A stretch of DNA of 64,000 bases from Haloterrigena gelatinilytica (GTDB lineage Archaea; Halobacteriota; Halobacteria; Halobacteriales; Natrialbaceae): NCBI RefSeq assembly GCF_013342145.1, contig NZ_JABUQZ010000001.1:992001-1056000 (forward strand), read 5' to 3'. Both the position numbers and the translations under genes were made by a program. Shown piece by piece: positions 16,641-24,621 of the stretch (positions within the stretch are counted from its first letter, which is position 1; every line of letters starts with the position of its first letter). The notes beneath the pieces are model-generated. The model saw only the letters and a program-made list of their open reading frames with translations. It was not told the DNA's origin and ran no database searches.

Positions 16641-17106
16641 GCCCGACATCACCCCAGAAGACGCTCTTCAAGTTGCTCAGCGAGCCATGTCTCGTTGCTC
16701 GGATCTCGAAGACGACGTCGCGGAGCTCGAGGAGGAAAACCTTGACCTCAAAGAGCGGTTGACCGCACTCGAGTTACGGTACCGAGAGATCGACGAACAG
16801 CAGTCCTACGATAGTCTCGATCGTGATGGACGCGTCGGCCGTGTCCGAGAGCATGCTTACCAGCGCGCTGTCGACGGTCACGGGAAGGCCTCGCTCGACT
16901 ACAACGCGATCATGTGGGAGGTCTTCGACGGTGAGCCAAGCGCCGACTACTGCTACAAGCTGATGAAGCTCGCGGCAAACGCCCCAGGATTCGAGTACCA
17001 CAACCCAACTGGGAAGGGAAAGAAGCTGACCGTCGATGCACGCGAGGCGAGAACGGGAGCGTCGTTTTCGTCCGCGAAGAAAACGGATTCGGAGGGGGTG
17101 CTCTAA
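16633..17106 (+). CDS. viral coiled-coil plus helix-turn-helix-like protein
   Basis: 157 residues. A coiled coil (residues about 22-50, DLEDDVAELEEENLDLKERL) is followed by a compact basic domain (RVGRVREHAYQRAVDGHGKASLDYNAIMWEVFDG) resembling a winged helix, with a basic tail. Such proteins recur in the replication modules of haloarchaeal viruses. DNA binding is likely but inferred. Last gene before the MCM promoter. Confidence 0.5.
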   Translation: MTEPDITPEDALQVAQRAMSRCSDLEDDVAELEEENLDLKERLTALELRYREIDEQQSYDSLDRDGRVGRVREHAYQRAVDGHGKASLDYNAIMWEVFDGEPSADYCYKLMKLAANAPGFEYHNPTGKGKKLTVDAREARTGASFSSAKKTDSEGVL

Positions 17107-17131
17107 CAATGAGTTTATTCCACCGAGGGAT

Positions 17132-17306
17132 ACCACCTCCACTTTCAGAGTGTGAAAGTTAGGTGTTGTAGTATGTGTAAATAACTGTCCGCTACTGACG
17201 GGTATGCCGAATCCGACGCCGTCCGACGCCGTCTCTCGACGTCTGGAAGCCTCGATTCGGTTTTATTCGCGGACGAAAACCAAGCGTCTCTGACGAAAAC
17301 CAATCC
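17132..17306 (+). promoter_or_regulatory. MCM operon promoter region
   Basis: An imperfect hairpin (ACTTTC-agagtgt-GAAAGT, 17141-17159, extended by CACCT/AGGTG) may end the upstream transcript. A TATA-like GGTTTTATTC lies near 17259-17268. A 12-bp direct repeat GACGAAAACCAA at 17272-17283 and 17292-17303 is spaced by 20 bp and sits just before the ATG, where a repressor would block transcription. Confidence 0.45.
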
Positions 17307-19409
17307 ATGGCACAAACCCAAGCTGAAGACGAACCGCTCACCGATCGCCTCGCGACGGAGTTCTACCGTCGCTACTACAAAGACGAGATCGGGCAGCTCG
17401 CCCAGAAGTATCCGAACGAACAGCGCTCCCTCGAGGTCGACTGGAACGACATCTACCGTTCCGACCCAGACGTCGCCGACGACTACCTCATGGCGCCGGA
17501 GCAGATGCGGCGCTACTTCGAGGAAGCGCTGCGGATGTTCGACCTCTCGATCGACATTACTCTCGACGCGCACGTCCGCGTGGGGAACCTCCCGGAGGAG
17601 TACACGTTCTACCCGGGCGAGTTCTCTCCCTCCGAACACCTCGGGACCTACCGGTCGATCCGTGGTGAGATCACGAAGGCGACCGACGTCTACCCGAAGA
17701 TCGAGGAAGCAGCCTTCGAGTGCGAGCTCTGCGGGACCCTCACTCGAGTTCCGCAGTCCGACGGAAACTTCCAGGAACCCCACGAGTGCCAGGGCTGCGA
17801 ACGACAGGGCCCGTTCAGAGTGAACTTCGATCAGTCGGAGTTCGTCGACGCCCAGAAGCTCCGAGTCAAGGTGCCGCCGGAGCTCGCCGATGGCGCTGGC
17901 CAGAAGCTCGACGCGTTTGTCGAAGATGATCTCGCTGGCAAGGTGACGATCGGCGATCGCGTGGTCGTCTCCGGGACGATCCACTTCGAACAGGAGACGT
18001 CTGGCAAGCAGAAGAAGCCCAAGTTCGAGCCATATCTCACTGGGGACCACATCGAGATCGAGGAGACTGATCAGCAGGACCTCGATGTCACCAGTCGGGA
18101 GCGCACGCGAATCCGCGAATTGAGCGACGGCGCCGAAGGACAGCCGCTCGAGGTCGCCTCGGAGTCACTGGCGCCGAAGATCTACGGCTACGATATCGAG
18201 AAGAAAGCGCTGATCCTGGCGCTGGTCTCCGGTGGCCAGATCAAGTACCCGACGGGCGATGCCGATCGGGCAGACGTCCATGTCCTGCTTCTGGGTGATC
18301 CCGGCACTGCGAAGTCGAAGCTGATCGACCGGGCCCAGCAACTCGGCTGGAGAACAGTCGGGGTCTCATCGAAACGAGCGACGATTCCGGGGCTCACCGC
18401 AGCTGCCGAACAGGATGACTTCGGCGACGGCGAATGGGTGATGAAAGCCGGCGCGTTCGTCAAGGCTAACGGCGGGACGGTCTGCATCGACGAACTCGAC
18501 GACATGAGTCCCGACACGCGAGCGGGAATGCTCGAGCCGATGAGCAAGCAGCGGTTCAGCGCAAACCTCGCCGGCGAGAGCGTTACGTTCCAGACTGAGG
18601 CCTCGGTCGTGGCGGCGGGCAACCCTCGTGATGGACGGTTCAACCCGTACGAACCAGTCCCGGAACAGTTCGCGTTCGACTCGGCGCTTATCTCCCGGTT
18701 TGACCTCGTGTTCACGATGCGGGACGAACCTGACGAAGAGGAAGACCGGGACATCGCCGATCACATCCTCGCGTCTCGTGACGCCGCCAAGCGCGGCGAC
18801 TGGGGTGACCTCGAGGACGACGACGTCGATCGGATCAAACCGCCGGTCGAAGGCAATATCCTCCAGAAGTGGATCGCCCTCGCTCGCCAGCGCGCCACGC
18901 CACCGTTCGCCTCAAAAGACGTCCGCCACCAGCTGCGGGACAAGTGGCTTGAGCTCCGCGGGATGTACAACTACGACGAGAACGAGCCGATCCCGGTCAC
19001 GTTCCGGAGCCTCGAGGGGCTGACGAGAGTCTGCGAGGCGCTCGCGAAGCTCGAGTTCTACGATGAGATCCACGAGCGCCACGTCAACCAAGTGCTCGAG
19101 ATCGTCGGCCGCTCGATGGACGACATCGGAAAGAACGAAGACGGCGAACTCGACGCGGATGTCCAGGAGGTCGGTCAGTCGAAAGACCAGCGGAGTCGAA
19201 GGAAGACGGTCGCCCAGGCCATCAACGACCTCGAGGAGGAATACAGCAACGGCGTTCCACGCGATAGCGTCGTTGAGTACGTCCGGGAGGACCTCGGCCA
19301 CAACTACGCAGCGAGCAAACTCCAGTCGGACATGGAGAAGTTCCTCCAGGAGGGTGAGGCGATCGAGCCACAGACCGATCATATCCGCTACCTCGGGAGG
19401 CTGGTGTGA
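17307..19409 (+). CDS. mcm: MCM replicative DNA helicase, viral
   Basis: A 700-residue MCM that unwinds DNA as a hexamer. Order: N-terminal helical domain, zinc site CELC..CQGC (about residues 140-165), OB fold, then the AAA+ core with Walker A GDPGTAKSK (about 329), the beta-hairpin region, Walker B CIDELDDMSP, sensor AAGNPRDGRFNPY and arginine finger SRFD (about 465). A C-terminal winged helix ends the protein. Length is normal for archaeal MCM. Together with the Orc1/Cdc6 at the right arm it forms a viral replication initiation pair. It overlaps the next gene by GTGA. Confidence 0.95.
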   Translation: MAQTQAEDEPLTDRLATEFYRRYYKDEIGQLAQKYPNEQRSLEVDWNDIYRSDPDVADDYLMAPEQMRRYFEEALRMFDLSIDITLDAHVRVGNLPEEYTFYPGEFSPSEHLGTYRSIRGEITKATDVYPKIEEAAFECELCGTLTRVPQSDGNFQEPHECQGCERQGPFRVNFDQSEFVDAQKLRVKVPPELADGAGQKLDAFVEDDLAGKVTIGDRVVVSGTIHFEQETSGKQKKPKFEPYLTGDHIEIEETDQQDLDVTSRERTRIRELSDGAEGQPLEVASESLAPKIYGYDIEKKALILALVSGGQIKYPTGDADRADVHVLLLGDPGTAKSKLIDRAQQLGWRTVGVSSKRATIPGLTAAAEQDDFGDGEWVMKAGAFVKANGGTVCIDELDDMSPDTRAGMLEPMSKQRFSANLAGESVTFQTEASVVAAGNPRDGRFNPYEPVPEQFAFDSALISRFDLVFTMRDEPDEEEDRDIADHILASRDAAKRGDWGDLEDDDVDRIKPPVEGNILQKWIALARQRATPPFASKDVRHQLRDKWLELRGMYNYDENEPIPVTFRSLEGLTRVCEALAKLEFYDEIHERHVNQVLEIVGRSMDDIGKNEDGELDADVQEVGQSKDQRSRRKTVAQAINDLEEEYSNGVPRDSVVEYVREDLGHNYAASKLQSDMEKFLQEGEAIEPQTDHIRYLGRLV

Positions 19410-19828
19410 CTATGTCGCTGCAGAAACAGCCCGACCAGCAAGACCAGACCAAAGCAGAGCGACGCAAGCGATCGAAGGAAGTCTACGACGCGCTGATCCG
19501 TGCCGTCGACTACAACACCGGTCGGGTCCAGCCGCCCCTCGCGAAGCAGTCCTCGGTCATCGGCACGCTCCACGCCGCAGGTCACGGCAGCTACGGCCTC
19601 GAGGAACTCCATAGAGCGATTACGGCCGCTCGTCGGAACGGCGACCTGTTCCGCGTCGAGGACAATCGCGGCGACGTCCGGCTGGGGATCGATGACGCCG
19701 AGACGTTGATCGAGAAGATCGAAACGAATCGCTCGTACCGCGAGAGTCCGCGACGGAATGTGATCGGACTGGCTAACCAGCGGATCCAGTACCTGCGTAA
19801 GCAGGCGGAGGGCGATGACGATGAGTGA
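19406..19828 (+). CDS. viral protein with winged-helix-like C-terminal module (paralogue of 20940-21317)
   Basis: 140 residues from the coupled GTG, or 138 from ATG 19412. A basic N-terminal helix (KAERRKRSKEVYDALIRAV) precedes the segment LEELHRAITAARRNGDLFRV..RLGIDDAETLIEKIE, which is almost repeated in the 20940 gene product. The shared module looks like a winged helix with a beta-wing. Likely DNA-binding; function unknown. Confidence 0.6.
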   Translation: MTMSLQKQPDQQDQTKAERRKRSKEVYDALIRAVDYNTGRVQPPLAKQSSVIGTLHAAGHGSYGLEELHRAITAARRNGDLFRVEDNRGDVRLGIDDAETLIEKIETNRSYRESPRRNVIGLANQRIQYLRKQAEGDDDE

Positions 19829-19849
19829 ACACTCTACGGGCGGTACTGT

Positions 19850-20041
19850 TCAGTCGGCGTTCGCTTCTTCAGCCTTGTCCGAGAACGCTGGGAGCGGCCT
19901 GAACTCTGTTCCATCACAGGATGCACACCCCTTCCGATTCCCGATCGGTCGTATATCACCGTTCGACCGCTTGAGGGCTGCATACATCGACCCGCAGTCT
20001 TCGCACGCTGCCACGAGTCGGGTTTGTTCTCCACCCTTCAT
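19850..20041 (-). CDS. antisense zinc-ribbon microprotein (63 aa)
   Basis: Unlike all neighbours it reads on the minus strand. From ATG 20041 it encodes LVAACEDCGSMYAALKRSNG, then GNRKGCASCDGTEFRPL: two CxxC knuckles with the WxxGxIRPIG-type spacing seen in many haloarchaeal single-zinc-ribbon proteins. A plus-strand ORF over the same bases has ATGA overlaps with both neighbours but a non-acidic, Ser/Arg-rich product, so I prefer the minus strand. Function unknown. Confidence 0.55.
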   Translation of the reverse strand: MKGGEQTRLVAACEDCGSMYAALKRSNGDIRPIGNRKGCASCDGTEFRPLPAFSDKAEEANAD

Positions 20042-20173
20042 TGCCTCTGAATTGGCTAACGCCACAGAAAAGCACGCCGTGAGGACAAGCGAAGTAACTC
20101 GTCTGGGTGTCACAGCAGTAGCAACAGGTGGTCGATCACTACACACGAACACTGACCGCAAGCGGGGTGAACG

Positions 20174-20302
20174 ATGAGCTACAGTCAGACCTGCAGCGAC
20201 TGCTCGAAGTCGTTCACGGCAGCCGGCCAGTACTGTCCATTCTGTGGAACGCGACAGTCAGGAAGCTCCACGCGAACGAAAGGGGGTAAGTCAGACCGAT
20301 GA
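20174..20302 (+). CDS. zinc-ribbon microprotein (42 aa)
   Basis: ATG at 20174. Residues 7-24 hold CSDC..CPFCG, a textbook zinc ribbon (TCSDCSKSFTAAGQYCPFCG), followed by a basic tail. Its stop overlaps the next ATG (ATGA). Confidence 0.65.
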   Translation: MSYSQTCSDCSKSFTAAGQYCPFCGTRQSGSSTRTKGGKSDR

Positions 20303-20697
20303 GCGCCTTCGAGGATACCTGCAAGCTCTGGCAGAATGCCCTCGAGCACGAGACCGTCGAGACCGTCGACGGCCCGACCTCGATCGAGACGCTCCTGGAG
20401 GCCCGCGACCGCTTCACCAAGCTGGGCAACGAACCTCGCAACGGCTGTCTCGTCATCTCGCTCGAGATGGCCCGCGAGATCCCACGGGGCTGGGTCGAGA
20501 TCGAGCATGACACCGTCTCCGACGATCACGAAGAGTTTCGGCCGTTCGAGGAGATGGTCGCGGTCACCGAGCGCGTCGAGAGCCGTGAAGCGTTCATCTG
20601 CCGGTCGGATGCCGTCCGCCTGGACATGACGATCGCCGAGCCGACCGGCGTTGTCGCAATCGATTTCAAGCGAGGTGACACCCCTGATGTCGAGTGA
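20299..20697 (+). CDS. hypothetical early viral protein
   Basis: 132 residues, acidic, mixed alpha/beta (NGCLVISLEMAREIPRGWVEIEHD). No motif recognised. Coupled to both neighbours by overlaps, so part of the early operon. Confidence 0.6.
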   Translation: MSAFEDTCKLWQNALEHETVETVDGPTSIETLLEARDRFTKLGNEPRNGCLVISLEMAREIPRGWVEIEHDTVSDDHEEFRPFEEMVAVTERVESREAFICRSDAVRLDMTIAEPTGVVAIDFKRGDTPDVE

Positions 20698-20947
20698 AAT
20701 CAACGACGAGCTCCGCAAAGCAATCCTCGAGGAGGCTGAGGAGACACCCATTGGTGAGGTCCTTCTCGAGGGCTGGCAGCTGGGCCTCTACGATGCAACG
20801 CTCGATGACGATGGCGAGGTCGCCTGGGCGCTCTCGGAGACGGGTGAGGAACTCGTCGAGCGCGGTGACCTCCACGAGTATATCGAACGTGAAACAAGTG
20901 GCATCGACATCGAACTATCCGCGATTCCCGATCCGCACGATGCCTGA
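20687..20947 (+). CDS. small acidic protein, winged-helix-like
   Basis: 86 residues from ATG 20687, within the end of the previous gene. The pattern helix-GEVLLEGWQLGLYDATLDDDGEV-helix (ALSETGEELVERGD) resembles the C-terminal half of a winged helix. Overlaps the next start at 20940. Confidence 0.55.
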   Translation: MSSEINDELRKAILEEAEETPIGEVLLEGWQLGLYDATLDDDGEVAWALSETGEELVERGDLHEYIERETSGIDIELSAIPDPHDA

Positions 20948-21317
20948 ACAACTACCCATAGCAGTCGCTGACGAGTCGCCCGCGATCCGTCTGATCTACA
21001 AGACTCTCGAGGCCGACGGCTCACTCTCCCAGTCCCAACTCGCGGAGGCAACGGCATTGACGCCGCGAACGATCCGCGAGGCCGGTACCTCCCTCGAGGA
21101 GATCCATAAAGCGATCACAGCCGCTCGTCGTAACGGCGACCTCGTTCAGATCACGGACTCCACGGGCCGTAGACGTTTCGGGATCAACGACGCCGAGAGC
21201 TTGCTCGAGAAGATCGAAAGCCACTCGAGCGTCGCCGAGTGCCCGAACCGCGAGTTGATTGGCATCGCGAACGCTCGTCGGCAGCAACTCTACAACTCCA
21301 ACGGAGGGGATGCGTGA
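20940..21317 (+). CDS. mosaic winged-helix protein
   Basis: 125 residues. The N-terminal 45 (ESPAIRLIYKTLEADGSLSQ..TPRTIREA) match the HTH of the 21621 gene product (AQKLVYKTLEYADEPLSQTE..LRTVRKA). The remaining part (LEEIHKAITAARRNGDLVQI..GINDAESLLEKIE) matches the 19406 product. It thus reads as a recombinant of the two. A DNA-binding regulator or replication accessory protein is likely. Confidence 0.65.
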   Translation: MPEQLPIAVADESPAIRLIYKTLEADGSLSQSQLAEATALTPRTIREAGTSLEEIHKAITAARRNGDLVQITDSTGRRRFGINDAESLLEKIESHSSVAECPNRELIGIANARRQQLYNSNGGDA

Positions 21318-21372
21318 TGTCAGGCGGCGGTATTGAACATCTCACTCGAAAGAAGAATGAAATGAGGACGGA

Positions 21373-21501
21373 TCAGAATGCAAGCGACCACTCGTGGTCA
21401 CAATTCGGACAGACGAAGTCTGCCATCGTCTCTCCGTCAGAGACATACTTTGCGACCCGCTCACCAAGTCCGTCATCACAATTCGGACAGCGAGCTAACA
21501 T
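21373..21501 (-). CDS. antisense zinc-ribbon microprotein (42 aa)
   Basis: On the minus strand from ATG 21501: CPNCDDGLGERVAKYV, then FVCPNCDHEW, a symmetric pair of CPNC knuckles typical of a genuine zinc ribbon. An in-frame stop lies just upstream. It is inserted in an AT-richer gap between two plus-strand winged-helix genes, with a TATA-like AATATAAC upstream on its strand (about 21545-21556). Confidence 0.6.
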   Translation of the reverse strand: MLARCPNCDDGLGERVAKYVSDGETMADFVCPNCDHEWSLAF

Positions 21502-21620
21502 CTGGCGATTGATTTCAAGACATCTCGTACGGATTAGTTTGTCCCCCCGTTATATTGGGAAATTGGTTATGAATGAATGTTCATTATGGTCTGATACTGA
21601 TCGACAACGGGGTATCGACG

Positions 21621-21869
21621 ATGCCGAGTGACGCCGGCGCCGACGCTCAGGAGACGATCGAGGAGTGCACCCCGGCGCAAAAACTGGTCTACAAAACGCT
21701 CGAATACGCGGACGAACCGCTCTCCCAGACGGAGATCGCCGAGGAGTCGCACCTTCCGCTGCGAACCGTCCGCAAAGCACTCTACGACCTCGAGGATCTC
21801 GGCCTCGTCGACGGCCGGGTCAACATCGGTATCGACGCTCGGGAAAAACTGTACGATCTTGACAAGTGA
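21621..21869 (+). CDS. winged-helix transcription regulator
   Basis: 82 residues from ATG 21621. Residues 17-65 are a MarR/TrmB-like winged helix: QKLVYKTLEYADEPLSQTEI, recognition helix LPLRTVRKALYDLEDLG, wing LVDGRVNIG. Its TATA-like element is GTTATATTGG (21550s). A perfect palindrome overlapping its stop codon lies just before the next promoter, so it may control the next gene. Confidence 0.7.
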   Translation: MPSDAGADAQETIEECTPAQKLVYKTLEYADEPLSQTEIAEESHLPLRTVRKALYDLEDLGLVDGRVNIGIDAREKLYDLDK

Positions 21870-21948
21870 CCTATTAGGTCACTATACGGCGCTTTATTTA
21901 CTAATAAACAGAATGTGGTAGATAACCAGCCGGCGTTGACAGCGCCGG
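21866..21948 (+). promoter_or_regulatory. operator-like palindrome, promoter and leader hairpin
   Basis: GTGACCT-att-AGGTCAC (21866-21882) is a perfect 7+7 palindrome directly upstream of the TATA-like CGCTTTATTTAC (about 21890-21901). The leader then has a hairpin CCGGCG-ttgacag-CGCCGG (21930-21948), ending 23 bases before ATG 21972. Confidence 0.55.
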
Positions 21949-21971
21949 TCTCTCACAGATACTTCTCAACC

Positions 21972-22640
21972 ATGTCCGTAACACCAACCTCGAGCGACAG
22001 GTACCAGTGTAACCACTGTGGCGACTACGCTCCAGCGCACTCGTTCTACGATGCTGCGATGTGCTCGGAGTCCTGTCGCCGGGCAGCGGATGCGGAGCCG
22101 ATCCTCAACACGATCACGCACGACCACACGACGTGCGTAACGTGTTTCCGCCAGCTGAAGGTCATCGAAGAGCCACCTGAACGGGCCCCGTCCGCGGCCG
22201 TCGGCTTCCAGTATCGAACAGAGAATGCTGCGTGGGGAGAGAAACAGCGGCCGACTGGGTCTCGAGACCAGGACGATGATCCGGATCTCCCGTCGCTGAA
22301 CCAGCAGGTCTACGCGTACGAAGTCAAGGACAAGACGTCGAACGAAATCCGCGAGTACTACCCTGGACGCAAGTTCGACCGCGCAAACGAACCCGAGCCA
22401 ACGTCAGGCGTGAACGACCCGGTCAAAACGGGGACCATCTGCCACGTCTGCGGCAACACGGAACACAACGTCGTCGACGAAGATCTTCGGTCGAACTGTT
22501 CGACGATGCTCGTAGGGCATCATCTCACCGAGCGCGTCCGCGACCTCGACACGTCGATCGACGAGCAACAGTTCTGGGACGTCTACACGGAAGCGGACCG
22601 ATCGATCCAAGACGCCCTCGAGGCGGCAGTGATTCTCTGA
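21972..22640 (+). CDS. viral multi-zinc-finger protein
   Basis: 222 residues with three Cys clusters: CNHCGDYAPAHSFYDAAMCSESC (FYVE/treble-clef-like), TTCVTCFRQLKV and GTICHVCGNTEHN. The rest is acidic and probably flexible. Start at ATG 21972 was chosen because it follows the leader hairpin; an in-frame extension to 21915 overlaps that hairpin. Zinc fingers suggest nucleic-acid or protein binding; the role is unknown. Overlaps the next gene (TGATG). Confidence 0.65.
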   Translation: MSVTPTSSDRYQCNHCGDYAPAHSFYDAAMCSESCRRAADAEPILNTITHDHTTCVTCFRQLKVIEEPPERAPSAAVGFQYRTENAAWGEKQRPTGSRDQDDDPDLPSLNQQVYAYEVKDKTSNEIREYYPGRKFDRANEPEPTSGVNDPVKTGTICHVCGNTEHNVVDEDLRSNCSTMLVGHHLTERVRDLDTSIDEQQFWDVYTEADRSIQDALEAAVIL

Positions 22641-22864
22641 TGCGATCCTACAGCGGCGACCCACTCGACGCCACTTACCAGTCGATCACCGAGCGCCCCG
22701 AACTCGAGGAGCAAGCCCATAAGGTCGAGTACGCAACCGATCCCGAGCCAGGGGGCACAGAGACGACCGAGGGCGTTCCTGTCCCTGGTGAGCCAGAGTC
22801 GGACGAGCTAGACCGGCCAGTGGTCAGGGGCCAGACGACGCTCTCGGAGTGGTCTCGACTGTGA
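22640..22864 (+). CDS. acidic protein with possible C-terminal PCNA-binding motif
   Basis: 74 residues, largely disordered and Pro/Glu-rich. The last residues GQTTLSEWSRL fit the start of a PIP box (Q-x-x-L-x-x-aromatic) positioned, as in many archaeal PCNA partners, at the extreme C-terminus; the second aromatic is replaced by Ser. Could recruit host PCNA to viral replication; inference from a short motif only. Confidence 0.5.
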   Translation: MRSYSGDPLDATYQSITERPELEEQAHKVEYATDPEPGGTETTEGVPVPGEPESDELDRPVVRGQTTLSEWSRL

Positions 22865-22887
22865 CAGCGCGGTGAGCTTCGGCCTCG

Positions 22888-23091
22888 ATGACGGCGCCGT
22901 GGCTAACCGATCGTATCCTATCGTTCGGATTCCCGAGGGGATTGCGGACGTCGCCGGAGTACTGGCACCAATGGGCCAGACTCAACGGGTTCGACTCCCG
23001 GCTCTGGTCTCCGATGAAGCGGTGCCCTGCTCGTGTTGCGCGCGAGCATCGCCGACTGAGGATACCCGAGCGCTCTGATAGAGCGCTGTGA
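22888..23091 (+). CDS. basic viral microprotein (67 aa)
   Basis: MTAPWLTDRILSFGFPRGLR, then a Trp-rich helical part (SPEYWHQWARLNGFDSRLW) and a basic tail. Preceded by a GGTGAG element 12 bases upstream. Basic charge, unusual in a halophile, suggests nucleic-acid contact. Coupled to the next short frame by GTGA. Confidence 0.5.
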   Translation: MTAPWLTDRILSFGFPRGLRTSPEYWHQWARLNGFDSRLWSPMKRCPARVAREHRRLRIPERSDRAL

Positions 23092-23213
23092 GTTTCTCGT
23101 TGTACTCGAGGGCTGGTACACGACTGACACGGTACGTGACGCTGCCGTCGGCAAGCGTTCGGACGTCGTGTCCTGGACAGGAGTTTGTCGAACGTTCATC
23201 TTCTTCGGTCTAA
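23088..23213 (+). CDS. possible microprotein (41 aa)
   Basis: GTG start overlaps the previous stop. Product is Ser/Arg-rich with no motif. The overlap is the only real support, so it is tentative. Confidence 0.3.
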   Translation: MSFSLYSRAGTRLTRYVTLPSASVRTSCPGQEFVERSSSSV

Positions 23214-23505
23214 GCGCTACGCGCCACGAGTGCAGCGAGTCCGCGGTATGGGCAGGCCGTTGGTGCCCTCGGGACAACCGAGGATCCAGCGGTTCGCTTG
23301 AGAGCCCAAGCGAAAGCGAGGACCTCTCTCGAGCGACCTCCAGCCGTGAAACGATCCTCATCAGCCAGCCCGCCTCCCCACCTTTCAGTACTTACAGTTC
23401 CGAGCCGTTTTCATACGCCCCACTGGGGGCACCGTCAACGCAGAAAATCATGTCAATCGATGCATCGAAACCGGACCCGACAGCGTTGGTCTTGGGAGGA
23501 CACTG
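23214..23505 (+). promoter_or_regulatory. early/late junction, candidate late promoter
   Basis: No gene I can support; a frame from 23168 to 23506 is open but looks non-coding upstream of 23290. A TATA-like CCGTTTTCATAC (about 23408-23419) precedes the holin-like gene and packaging genes. Confidence 0.3.
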
Positions 23506-23751
23506 ATGCCAGACAGTGAGACGCTCGAGCGAACGGGCGCGACACTCATCCTTTTCGGCGTTTGGGCGGCGATCGTCCTCGGTCCGATGTTCGCAAACGC
23601 GGACCCGCCGCGCGCAGAACTTCAAATCGCGATCACTGCACTTGCGTTTTCGATCCTCGGCCGTATGTGGGATCTCGAGGTTCAGCGCCTACTGAACGGT
23701 ATCACGATCTCGGCCGATAGTGGGAAGCGTCAGGACGACCAGGAGGACTGA
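23506..23751 (+). CDS. small two-TM membrane protein, holin-like position
   Basis: 81 residues: TM1 ATLILFGVWAAIVLGPMF (about 11-28), TM2 LQIAITALAFSILGRMW (about 40-56), charged C-terminus. Topology and place directly before the terminase genes recall holins, but no lysis system is established for such viruses; membrane location is sure, function is a guess. Confidence 0.55.
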   Translation: MPDSETLERTGATLILFGVWAAIVLGPMFANADPPRAELQIAITALAFSILGRMWDLEVQRLLNGITISADSGKRQDDQED

Positions 23752-23910
23752 TCGGAGACTGATCCTTTCCACAAGCGCCACCACGGCGTCAACAGCGCTG
23801 GCGTCCGTCCTCGAGCGGTAGAGATATCACGCGGACATTTTCGATACAACGGCCGGACGAGGGAGCGCGATAGCTCCTCTCGAATACAATCATACCATGA
23901 GGGGGTCACG
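23752..23910 (+). other. leader region of the packaging genes
   Basis: Contains CGGCGTCAACAGCGCTGG (about 23784-23801), which matches the leader hairpin of 21930-21948 at most positions but pairs less well. No gene seen. Confidence 0.35.
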
Positions 23911-24612
23911 ATGAGCAACGAGGAGCCAGTCGAGGGGAAATGTAACTACCACCCGACTCAGGACGGTGGATACTGCGGCCAGAAGGCCGGGATGGGAACC
24001 GATCACCTCGGCGAGGGGTACTGCAAGTACCACGGCGGCTGCTCAACGGGCGGCGCTCGGGAAGGCGCCGGCGCTCCGAAGGGCAACACCAACGCCACGA
24101 CACATGGGGCGTACGCCGACTGCAACTCGTTCTACCAGAATGAGCTCTCCGAGGAGCTCCGGCAGCTCGCTGACGACATCTTTGCGGACTACCTCGAGAA
24201 GTACCGCAGCCTCCACGGCGAGCCGCCACTCGGCCACGAGACCGAGCTGTTCCGCCTCTCCGTAACGCACGTTAAGGACATCGTACTCGACAACTGGTCG
24301 ACTGACCGACCGGCGGCCCTCGAGTCGGGGAACCCGATGGTCGACCGGGAGACGCGCACCAAGACGGAGAAGGACAAGTTCAACGAGATCGTGACCTTCG
24401 AGGAGCACCACTACAAGGAGTCAGTGGTTCTCGCGGCGCAAAAGAAGCTCTCGACGGATCGCAGGCAGTGGCTCAAAGACCTCGACCTGCTGCACGATGC
24501 CGATCAGAAGACCGCCGACGCCCTCGAGGACGGCCTCGACCTCACGCTCTCAGAGGCAGACAAAGAAGCGCTCGACGCCGCAAACGACGTCGAGCCCGAC
24601 ACGATGAAGTAA
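23911..24612 (+). CDS. terminase small subunit-like protein
   Basis: 233 residues. The N-terminal Cys/His cluster CNYHPTQDGGYCGQ..CKYHGGC is followed by the motif GGAREGAGAPKGNTNATTHG typical of haloarchaeal TerS-like proteins, then a long helical acidic body. TerS recognises viral DNA for packaging. Immediately precedes the large subunit, as expected. Confidence 0.75.
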   Translation: MSNEEPVEGKCNYHPTQDGGYCGQKAGMGTDHLGEGYCKYHGGCSTGGAREGAGAPKGNTNATTHGAYADCNSFYQNELSEELRQLADDIFADYLEKYRSLHGEPPLGHETELFRLSVTHVKDIVLDNWSTDRPAALESGNPMVDRETRTKTEKDKFNEIVTFEEHHYKESVVLAAQKKLSTDRRQWLKDLDLLHDADQKTADALEDGLDLTLSEADKEALDAANDVEPDTMK

Positions 24613-24621
24613 TATCGTGCT

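Noticed and set aside
19821-20177. Plus-strand ORF with ATGA overlaps on both sides
   Set aside because: Product is Ser/Arg-rich and not acidic; the antisense zinc ribbon is a better gene. Kept as a finding because both cannot be excluded.
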